This document shows, piece by piece, positions 18,377 to 24,497 of a DNA stretch of 64,000 bases; position 1 is the stretch's first letter, and each line of letters starts with the position of its first letter. Source of the DNA: Nevskia sp. (GTDB lineage: Bacteria; Pseudomonadota; Gammaproteobacteria; Nevskiales; Nevskiaceae). The DNA lies in contig JARLJS010000208.1 of assembly GCA_031291075.1 (NCBI GenBank), forward strand, positions 59,062-123,061. The letters are read 5' to 3'. The notes under the pieces are model-generated. The model made no database searches and was not told the origin of the DNA. It saw nothing but the letters and a program-made list of their open reading frames with translations. The position numbers and the translations under genes were made by a program.

Positions 18377-18792
18377 CTGCGACACTTGACCTGCGCCTGC
18401 GCCCGTCGGTGCGGGCGGTGCTCTGGCTGTCGGCGGTGCACATCGCCGCGGTGGCGCTGACCGTGCTGGCCGGGCCGCCGAAGGAAGTCGGGCTGGTGAT
18501 GGCCGGTCTGTTCCTGGTGTCCTGGTTTACGCTGCGCCGGCACCGCGCCTTCGGCTACGGGCCGCGGGCTCTGACGCACCTGATCTGGCACGCCGTCGGC
18601 GACTGGACGGTGGAAGATGCTGGCGGCCACCGCGAGGACGCGGACCTCAGGGGCAGCAGCGTGGTGCAGTCCTGGATCACGGTGCTGAACTTCCAACTGC
18701 GCCACGGCGGCACCCGCACCCGTGTGCTGCTCGGCGACGAGCTCGATCCGGAGGCCCTGCGCCGGCTGCGCGCGCGACTGCGCGGCGGATAG
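18364..18792 (+). CDS. ygfX: YgfX family membrane protein
   Basis: A 142-residue protein placed after sdhE as in many gammaproteobacteria, where YgfX (CptA) has been described as the toxin-like partner of SdhE (YgfY/CptB); other work doubts a toxin role. Two membrane segments (about 17-33 and 37-54: VLWLSAVHIAAVALTVLAG, VGLVMAGLFLVSWFTL) precede a soluble domain with VVQSWITVLNF and a C-terminal DELDPEALRRLRARLR. No usable ribosome-binding site is free because the start lies in the hairpin; translation may depend on ribosomes finishing sdhE. Sequence identity to YgfX is weak, so the call leans on position and architecture. Confidence 0.75.
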   Translation: MAELSATLDLRLRPSVRAVLWLSAVHIAAVALTVLAGPPKEVGLVMAGLFLVSWFTLRRHRAFGYGPRALTHLIWHAVGDWTVEDAGGHREDADLRGSSVVQSWITVLNFQLRHGGTRTRVLLGDELDPEALRRLRARLRGG

Positions 18793-18866
18793 GGCGCCCC
18801 GGTCCGCTCCACGATCATGTCCGAAAACGGCGAGACTTGGCGCCGCCGCGAGCCTAGACTCGTGCC

Positions 18867-20315
18867 ATGCCGCTCGATGCCGACCTCTGCTACCACCGCC
18901 TCAGCGCGCGCGATACGCGCTTCGACGGCCAGTTCTTCGTGGGTGTCACCAGCACCGGCGTCTATTGCCGGCCGATCTGCCCCGTGCGGCTGCCGCGCCG
19001 CGATCGCTGTCGCTTTTTCAGCAACGCGGCGGCGGCGGAGCGGGAGGGGTTCCGGCCCTGCCTGCGCTGCCGGCCGGAGCTGGCGCCCGGCCAGGCGCCG
19101 GTCGACGCGGTCAGCCGCATCGCCGCCCGCGCGGTAGCGCGAATCGAAGCGGGCGCGCTGAACGAGGCCGGGCTCGAAGCGCTGGCGGCCGAGCTGCAGA
19201 TCGGCGAGCGCCAGCTGCGCCGCGCGATCGAGCGCGAATACGGCGTGGCGCCGGTGGAGCTGGCGCAGACGCAGCGCCTGCTGATGGCGAAGCGGCTGCT
19301 CACCGACACGCGGATCAAGGTCGCCGACGTCGCTTTTGCGAGCGGCTTTTCCAGCCTGCGGCGCTTCAATCACCTGTTCCGCACCCGCTACGGCTTCAGT
19401 CCCACCGCGCTGCGCCGCCGCGCCGCGCCCCAGCCGGACGGCGAGACGGTGACGCTGAAGCTCGCCTATCGGCCGCCGCTGGACTGGGATGCGCTGCTGG
19501 CATTCCTGGTCGGTCGCGGCGCGGCCGGGGTCGAGGAGGCCGACGGTGGGTGCTACCTGCGCGCCGTGCGCATCGGCGGGCACGCCGGCTGGATCACGGC
19601 GCAGCCGGCGGCCGGCGAGGCGGCGCTGCGGGTGGAGGTGGCGATCGCCCTGCTGCCGGTGCTGACCCCGCTGCTGGCGCGGCTGCGCCGCCTGTTCGAC
19701 CTCGATGCAAACCCGCAGGCCATTGCCGAGCATCTAAGCCGCGATCCCCGGTTGCGCGGATCGTTGGAATCGCGGCCGGGACTGCGTGTGCCGGGATCGT
19801 TCGACGGTTTCGAGCTGGCGTTGCGAGCGGTGCTGGGGCAGCAGGTGAGCGTGAAGGCGGCAACCACCTTGTTCGGCCGTTTCTGCCGGGCCTACGGCGA
19901 AGCGCTGGACACGCCTCACCCGCTGCTCACGCACAGCGGACCGCAGGCGGAGCGCATCGCGGCGGCGACGCTGGACGAGATCGCGGCGCTGGGTCTGCCG
20001 GGCCGGCGCGCCGCCACCGTGCAGGGCCTGGCCCGCGCGGTGAGCGAGCGCCGGCTGCGGCTGGAGCCGGGCCCGGACCCGGCCGCAGTGGTGGCCGGGC
20101 TGCAGGAGCTGCCCGGTATCGGCGACTGGACCGCCCAGTACGTGGCGATGCGCGCGTTGCGCGACCCGGACGCGTTCCCGGCCTCGGACCTGGGAATCTA
20201 TCGGTCGCTGAACGTGTCCAAGCCGCGCGATGCGCTCGCCGCGGCGGAAGCATGGCGGCCCTGGCGGGCCTACGCGACGATGCATCTGTGGCAGGGGTAC
20301 GGAGCGGGAGGCTGA
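18867..20315 (+). CDS. Ada/AlkA fusion: alkylation-damage regulator and 3-methyladenine glycosylase
   Basis: A 482-residue fusion. Residues about 1-75 are the Ada zinc domain (FVGVTSTGVYCRPICPVR ... FRPCLRCRPEL), whose Cys can take methyl groups from DNA phosphotriesters. Residues about 80-190 are an AraC-type helix-turn-helix (VADVAFASGFSSLRRFNHLFRTRYGFSPTALRR). The rest is AlkA: an N-terminal sheet domain, then HhH-GPD with LPGIGDWTAQYVAMRAL and the catalytic Asp in FPASDLGIYRSL. It would both sense alkylation and excise alkylated bases. It is followed closely by ogt. Confidence 0.93.
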   Translation: MPLDADLCYHRLSARDTRFDGQFFVGVTSTGVYCRPICPVRLPRRDRCRFFSNAAAAEREGFRPCLRCRPELAPGQAPVDAVSRIAARAVARIEAGALNEAGLEALAAELQIGERQLRRAIEREYGVAPVELAQTQRLLMAKRLLTDTRIKVADVAFASGFSSLRRFNHLFRTRYGFSPTALRRRAAPQPDGETVTLKLAYRPPLDWDALLAFLVGRGAAGVEEADGGCYLRAVRIGGHAGWITAQPAAGEAALRVEVAIALLPVLTPLLARLRRLFDLDANPQAIAEHLSRDPRLRGSLESRPGLRVPGSFDGFELALRAVLGQQVSVKAATTLFGRFCRAYGEALDTPHPLLTHSGPQAERIAAATLDEIAALGLPGRRAATVQGLARAVSERRLRLEPGPDPAAVVAGLQELPGIGDWTAQYVAMRALRDPDAFPASDLGIYRSLNVSKPRDALAAAEAWRPWRAYATMHLWQGYGAGG

Positions 20316-20325
20316 GGGGGTGGAT

Positions 20326-20862
20326 ATGGAGGTGGAACGCGCGATGCACTGCTGCCGGATGGCCAGTCCGATCGGCCCGCTGAGCCTGTACTCCGACGGC
20401 CAGTTCATCACCGGGCTGTACATGGCCACCGGCGGCGACATGGATCTCTCCGCGGCCGACGGCGCCGATACGCAGGCGCAGCATGAGAATCCGCTGCTGC
20501 GCGAGGCGCAGGAGCAGCTGCGCGCCTACTTCGCCGGGGAATTGCAGACCTTCGACCTGCCGCTGCTGCTGCAGGGCACGGCCTTCCAGCAGCGGGTGTG
20601 GCAGGAGCTGCGCGACATCACCTATGGTGAGACCATCAGTTACCGCGAGCTGGCGGCGCGCGTCGGCCAGCCGAAGGCGTCGCGCGCGGTGGGCCTGGCC
20701 AACGGCCGCAACCCGATCTCGATCGTGGTGCCCTGCCACCGCGTGATCGGCGCCGACGGTTCCCTGACCGGCTATGGCGGCGGCCTGCCGCGCAAGCGCT
20801 GGCTGCTCGACCACGAGCGCGGCGTGCCGCGCACCTGGCTGTCGTTGAACCTGCCGGAATAG
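20326..20862 (+). CDS. ogt: Methylated-DNA--protein-cysteine methyltransferase
   Basis: Suicide repair protein for O6-methylguanine, 178 residues. The acceptor Cys is in IVVPCHRVIG (Cys137), and the DNA-binding helix is TISYRELAARVGQPKASRAVGLANGRNP. I chose ATG 20326 behind GAGGGGGTGG, 10 bases after the alkA-fusion stop; longer in-frame starts run back into that gene. The pair forms an alkylation-repair operon. Confidence 0.93.
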   Translation: MEVERAMHCCRMASPIGPLSLYSDGQFITGLYMATGGDMDLSAADGADTQAQHENPLLREAQEQLRAYFAGELQTFDLPLLLQGTAFQQRVWQELRDITYGETISYRELAARVGQPKASRAVGLANGRNPISIVVPCHRVIGADGSLTGYGGGLPRKRWLLDHERGVPRTWLSLNLPE

Positions 20863-20900
20863 GTGGCGACGGCTGTCCGCCGTCCGCCCCGCGGGCTGAG

Positions 20901-22106
20901 TTACGCCCTGATGGCGAAGCTCTCCACGTAGGCCTGCGGCGCCGAGGGATCCCACACCACGCCGTCGAACAGCCGCTCCGTCTTCAAGGGGCTCTGCGGT
21001 ACGGCGATGCCCATCGTGCGCGCCACCTCGGCATAGAGGTCGATCCGGTTGACCTCTCGCGCCACCGCCAGGTAATCCACGTCCTGCTGCAGCAGTCCCC
21101 AGCGCCGCTGCTGGGTGAGGAACCACATGCCGTGCGACAGGTAGGGGTAGTTCACCTCGCCGTCGTTGAAGAACTTCATGCAGTCGGGGTCCTGCCATTT
21201 GCGGCCCAGGCCGTTCTCGTACTCGCCGCGCAGGCGCGCGGCGATCAGGCCGGCCGGGGCGTCGACGTACCCCGCGGCGCTGATGATCCCGGCGACGCGG
21301 TCGCGGTTGGCCATGATGTCGATGTAGCGCGAGGCTTCCAGCACCGCCCGGATCATCGCCCGGGCCGTGTTGGGGTGGCGCTCGACGAAGGCGCGGGTGG
21401 TGCCCAGGACCTTCTCCGGGTGGTTGCGCCAGATCGCCTGGGTGGTGGTGGCGGTGAACCCGATCCCTTCCTGGATAGCGCGCGCGCCGCCCCAGGGTTC
21501 GCCGACGCAATAGCCGTCCATGTTGCCGGCGCGCATGTTCGCCACCATCTGCGGCGGCGGCACGGTGATGACGTTGACGTCGCGCAAGGGGTGGATCCCG
21601 GCCGCGGCCAGCCAGTAGTACAGCCACATCGCATGGGTGCCGGTGGGGAAGGTCTGGGCGAAGGTGTAGCGGCGCCCGCCGCGCGCGATCACCTTTTTCA
21701 ACGAGGGGCCGTCGACCGCCCCCAGCTCGCGCAGCTGCCGCGACAGCACGATGCCCTGGCCGTTGTGGTTCAGGCCCATCAGGATCGCCATGTCCTGGCG
21801 CGGACCGCCGATGCCGAGGTGCACGCCGTAGACCATCCCGTACAGAAGATGCGCGGCGTCCAGCTCGCCCAGGCTGAGACGGTCGCGTATCGCGGCCCAG
21901 CTGGGCTGCCGCGACAGCGTCACGTCCAGCCCGTGCTTGCGGAACAAGCCGAGTTCGTGGGCCATCACCAAGCTGGCACAGTCGGTGAGGGCGATGAAGC
22001 CGATGGTCAGCTTGGTCTTTTCCGGCGTGCCGGGGCCAGCGAGCGGGCTGGCGCCAGGCGCGACCGGCTCGTGCGGGGTCATGCTCGGTTCCTCGTCATT
22101 GTTCAA
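20901..22106 (-). CDS. nasS: Nitrate/nitrite sensor NasS (NrtA-like, cytoplasmic)
   Basis: A 401-residue protein related to the NrtA/CmpA nitrate-binding family (TDCASLVMAHELGLFRKHGLDVTL, DGYCVGEPWGGARAIQEGIGF, NYPYLSHGMWFLTQQRRWG). It has no signal peptide, so it is not a periplasmic transporter component but the NasS type, which binds nitrate/nitrite in the cytoplasm and holds NasT inactive until the ligand is present. Its ATG overlaps the nasT stop (ATGA), giving the pair matched synthesis. The first ABC permease or ATPase genes of an Nrt system are absent, which supports the sensor reading. Confidence 0.88.
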   Translation of the reverse strand: MNNDEEPSMTPHEPVAPGASPLAGPGTPEKTKLTIGFIALTDCASLVMAHELGLFRKHGLDVTLSRQPSWAAIRDRLSLGELDAAHLLYGMVYGVHLGIGGPRQDMAILMGLNHNGQGIVLSRQLRELGAVDGPSLKKVIARGGRRYTFAQTFPTGTHAMWLYYWLAAAGIHPLRDVNVITVPPPQMVANMRAGNMDGYCVGEPWGGARAIQEGIGFTATTTQAIWRNHPEKVLGTTRAFVERHPNTARAMIRAVLEASRYIDIMANRDRVAGIISAAGYVDAPAGLIAARLRGEYENGLGRKWQDPDCMKFFNDGEVNYPYLSHGMWFLTQQRRWGLLQQDVDYLAVAREVNRIDLYAEVARTMGIAVPQSPLKTERLFDGVVWDPSAPQAYVESFAIRA

Positions 22107-22678
22107 CTTGTCGCTCCGCGTTCCAGCAGCAGCCGCGCGAGTTCGGCGAGCTTGAGGCCGCGTTCCATCGCCATGCGCCGGAGCTGGTGATACGCCGCCT
22201 CTTCGGTCATGCCCATCTCCTGCACCAGGCGGTACTTGGCCTTGTCGATGACGCGGCGATCCTGCAGTGCCTGCTGCGCCTCCTCCAGCTCGTCGGTGAG
22301 CAGACGTTGCCGCTGGAAGTGCGCGGTGGCGACCGCGATCAGGGAACGCAACAGCCCGGGGGAAAAACCTTCGACGGCGTAGGTGCTGATGCCCAGGCGT
22401 GCGGCATCGTGCACCAATTCGGTGTCCGTTGACTCGCTGAGCATCAGGATGGGGCGCGGGAAGCGCTTGCCGATCACCGCCAGACCTTCGAGCGTGTCGC
22501 GCGAAGGGGAGTCCACGTCGATCAGGATGGCATCCGGCCGCAGCGTGCGTACGGCATCGTGCACGTCCTGTGTTTCCTCCACCACGCCGACCACTTCAAA
22601 GCCAGCGCTGGCGAGGGTTTGCGCCAGTTGCTGGGTGCGCTCGGAATGCGCATCGATGATCAGGACTCTGGCGGACAT
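22103..22678 (-). CDS. nasT: ANTAR-domain antitermination regulator NasT
   Basis: A 191-residue RNA-binding regulator. The N-terminal receiver-like domain starts MSARVLIIDAHSERTQQL and keeps an Asp cluster in ILIDVDSPSRD; the C-terminal ANTAR domain is KYRLVQEMGMTEEAAYHQLRRMAMERGLKLAELARLLL. NasT binds hexaloop hairpins in nas leaders and prevents termination. I set the start at ATG 22678, because upstream residues overlap the nas leader and are not conserved. It is divergent from narK, whose leader carries the expected target. Confidence 0.92.
   Translation of the reverse strand: MSARVLIIDAHSERTQQLAQTLASAGFEVVGVVEETQDVHDAVRTLRPDAILIDVDSPSRDTLEGLAVIGKRFPRPILMLSESTDTELVHDAARLGISTYAVEGFSPGLLRSLIAVATAHFQRQRLLTDELEEAQQALQDRRVIDKAKYRLVQEMGMTEEAAYHQLRRMAMERGLKLAELARLLLERGATS
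22411..22427 (+). promoter_or_regulatory. Possible NtrC site inside nasT
   Basis: TGCACCAATTCGGTGTC fits the NtrC dyad GCACC-N5-GGTGC except for one base. It is about 310 bases upstream of the sigma-54 promoter, within enhancer range, but it lies in coding sequence and may be chance. Confidence 0.3.
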
Positions 22679-22730
22679 GCGCCGGTAGCTTTGCAAGTTG
22701 TGTGCCCGGACGGAAGCCTGTGCGTGATTG

Positions 22731-22746
22731 TGGCACGTTGCTTGCA
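22731..22746 (+). promoter_or_regulatory. Sigma-54 promoter of nitrate assimilation operon
   Basis: TGGCACGTTGCTTGCA is an exact match to the TGGCACG-N4-TTGCA consensus, with GG (22732-22733) and GC (22744-22745) ten bases apart. Transcription should begin near 22757, giving a leader of about 177 bases before narK. Confidence 0.88.
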
Positions 22747-22782
22747 TCTTTGGTCGTGCAGCCCTTTTTCCGAGGCTCGGAA

Positions 22783-22839
22783 AACCCAACGGCGGGTTCA
22801 GGGCTGCAGCAATCAGTGTGATCCAGGACAAAGGCGTCC
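22783..22839 (+). promoter_or_regulatory. ANTAR-target antiterminator RNA (two hexaloop hairpins)
   Basis: Two small hairpins each have a six-base loop with A at position 1 and G at position 4, the ANTAR signature. Hairpin 1 is AACCC/GGGTT with loop AACGGC (22783-22798). Hairpin 2 is GGAC/GTCC with loop AAAGGC (22826-22839). Hairpin 2 uses bases 22833-22838 that also form the 5' arm of the terminator, so the two folds exclude each other. NasT freed by nitrate-bound NasS would stabilise the hexaloops and let transcription enter narK. An outer pairing (22757-22765 with 22800-22808) encloses hairpin 1. Confidence 0.8.
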
Positions 22840-22875
22840 GCATGCGCGAAGAGCGCGGCGAGACGTCTTTTTTTT
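22833..22875 (+). terminator. Attenuator terminator in nas leader
   Basis: GGCGTC (22833-22838) can pair with GACGTC (22862-22867); the inside pairs further through CGC/GCG and GCGC/GCGC. Eight T residues (22868-22875) follow directly. It is an intrinsic terminator about 58 bases before the narK start, competing with ANTAR hairpin 2. Confidence 0.82.
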
Positions 22876-22933
22876 GCCCAGCGCTTCACGGCGAAAGCCG
22901 GGACAGCCACTCAATCGACGAGAGCTTAAGGAC

Positions 22934-24322
22934 ATGAAACAGGTAATTGAATCGCTGAAGAGCGGCAACTGGCGCGCCCTGCTGGCGTGTTTCCTTTATT
23001 TCGATACCGGCTTCACGGTGTGGGTGATGTTCGGGCCGCTGGCACCCTTCATCGGCAAGAACATCACCATGACGCCGGTGCAGCAGGGCTTCCTGGTGGC
23101 AGTGCCGGTGCTGTCCGCGGCGATCCTGCGCATCCCGTTCGGCAACGCGTTCCAGTCCTGCAACGGCAGGCTGCTCGCCCTGATGGGCATCGCGCTGTCG
23201 GCCATCCCGGCCTTCGTGCTGCTGTTGATGCCGGCGGCACCTTCCTACAGCCTGCTGCTGGTCCTGGGCGTGTTCCTGGGCGTGGGTGGTGCCAGCTTCG
23301 CGGTGGCGCTGCCGATGGCGGGCAGCAACTACCCGCCGCGGGTGCAGGGCCTGGTGCTCGGGCTGGCGGCGGCAGGCAACATCGGCGCGGTACTGGACGG
23401 CTTCATGTTCCCCGGCCTGGCCGAACACTTCGGCTGGCAGAAGGCCACCGCCGCGGCGCTGCCGCTGCTGGCGCTGACCGCGCTGGCGGTGTTCTTCTGG
23501 GCGCGTGACCTGAGCGTGAAGTCGGGCAGCACGCGGCAGGCGGTCGTCGCCTTCTTTCTGCTCCTGGCGGGCATGGTCGGGCTGGTGCTGCTGGTCAACG
23601 CCGGCGTGCTGGGGCAGGGCAAGACCGGATTGCTGATGCTGCCGCCGATCGGCGCCGCATTCACCATCGCCTTGCTGCCGCAGCGCTACCGCGCTGTGCT
23701 GGCCGAGCGCGACACCTGGGTGATCATGCTGGTCTACAGCATCACCTTCGGCGGCTTCGTCGGCATGTCCTCCTACGTCAGCACGCTGCTGACCACGCAG
23801 TACCAGATCAGCAAGGTCGACGCCGGCCTGCTGATGGCGGCGCTCGCCTTCACCGGCGCCATCCTGCGCCCGCTCGGCGGCCTGGTGGCCGACCGCATCA
23901 CCGGCGTGCGCGCGCTGCTGGTGCTGCTGGCCCTGATCTCGGCGCTGGACTTCACCTTCGCTGGGACCATGCCGCCGCTGGCGAGCGGCGTGGCGCTGTT
24001 GTTCGGCATGTACGCCTGCTTCGGCCTCGGCAACGGCGCGACGTTCCAACTGGTGCCGCACCGCTGGAAAGGCAAGACCGGCGTGATGACCGGCATCGTC
24101 GGCGGCGCCGGCGGCATCGGCGGCTTCTACCTGCCGGTGATCATGGGCATGGCCAAAGAGAGCACCGGCAGCTACCAGATGGGCTTCGCCACCTTCGGTG
24201 TGATTGCCGCGGCCGCGTTCGCCCTGGTGATCCTGCTGCGCGAGCAGTGGCTGGTGTGGGCAGCGGGCACGCTGCACGACGCCACCGGCGAACCGGCCCT
24301 GGAAGTGGTGCACGCGGAGTAA
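22934..24322 (+). CDS. narK: Nitrate/nitrite MFS transporter (NarK/NasA type)
   Basis: A 462-residue inner-membrane major facilitator with 12 predicted membrane segments. Nitrate-porter features are ASFAVALPMAGSNYPPRVQGLVLGLAAAGNIGAVLDG, the C-half loop RPLGGLVADRITG, and GNGATFQLVPHRWKGKTGVMTGIVGGAGGIGGF, the glycine-rich nitrate signature. ATG 22934 is preceded by TAAGGA. It is first in the nas operon and imports nitrate for reduction by NasA and NirB. Confidence 0.92.
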   Translation: MKQVIESLKSGNWRALLACFLYFDTGFTVWVMFGPLAPFIGKNITMTPVQQGFLVAVPVLSAAILRIPFGNAFQSCNGRLLALMGIALSAIPAFVLLLMPAAPSYSLLLVLGVFLGVGGASFAVALPMAGSNYPPRVQGLVLGLAAAGNIGAVLDGFMFPGLAEHFGWQKATAAALPLLALTALAVFFWARDLSVKSGSTRQAVVAFFLLLAGMVGLVLLVNAGVLGQGKTGLLMLPPIGAAFTIALLPQRYRAVLAERDTWVIMLVYSITFGGFVGMSSYVSTLLTTQYQISKVDAGLLMAALAFTGAILRPLGGLVADRITGVRALLVLLALISALDFTFAGTMPPLASGVALLFGMYACFGLGNGATFQLVPHRWKGKTGVMTGIVGGAGGIGGFYLPVIMGMAKESTGSYQMGFATFGVIAAAAFALVILLREQWLVWAAGTLHDATGEPALEVVHAE

Positions 24323-24326
24323 GTCC

Positions 24327-24497
24327 ATGAGGATCGTCGTCGTTGGTAACGGCATGGGTTCGCCGGCGCGCTTGCGAAGCGAAGCTTCGCGCGTCGGCGG
24401 ACGCCCGGCCATGGATGGCCGGGCCGGGCTTTCCCGGATGCGCGATGTCTCGCCAGGGATGGCTGTGCGTTTCCATCGTGAGGACAGACACGCGTGA
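24327..24497 (+). CDS. 56-codon ORF repeating the NirB N-terminus, coupled to nirB
   Basis: An ORF of 56 residues begins MRIVVVGNGM, nearly the same ten residues as the NirB start (MRIVVIGNGM), then diverges into an Arg/Gly-rich tail encoded by a palindrome-rich insert. Its ATG has GGAG seven bases before and sits just after the narK stop, exactly where nirB would be expected. Its TGA overlaps the GTG of nirB (GTGA, 24494-24497), so ribosomes ending here could start nirB. The two ten-codon copies differ at about a quarter of bases, mostly silent, so this is not a fresh duplication. It may be a relic of an older nirB start or a leader peptide. Confidence 0.6.
   Translation: MRIVVVGNGMGSPARLRSEASRVGGRPAMDGRAGLSRMRDVSPGMAVRFHREDRHA
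24404..24423 (+). repeat. REP-like palindrome between narK and nirB
   Basis: CCCGGCCAT and ATGGCCGGG are perfect nine-base arms around GG. A second smaller palindromic stretch (GCGAAGC/GAAGCTTCGC, near 24373-24391) lies just before it. Palindromes with this CCATGGATGG core recur in gammaproteobacterial intergenic DNA, so an inserted repeat unit is likely. Confidence 0.6.

Noticed and set aside
20901..22106. NrtA-like protein as the periplasmic subunit of a nitrate ABC importer
   Set aside because: There is no signal peptide or lipobox and no NrtB/C/D genes nearby, and it is translationally joined to nasT. NasS fits better.
22766..22784. TTTTCCGA/TCGGAAAA hairpin as the first ANTAR hairpin
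   Set aside because: Its loop is three or five bases, not six, and lacks the A1/G4 pattern; the AACGGC hairpin next to it fits.
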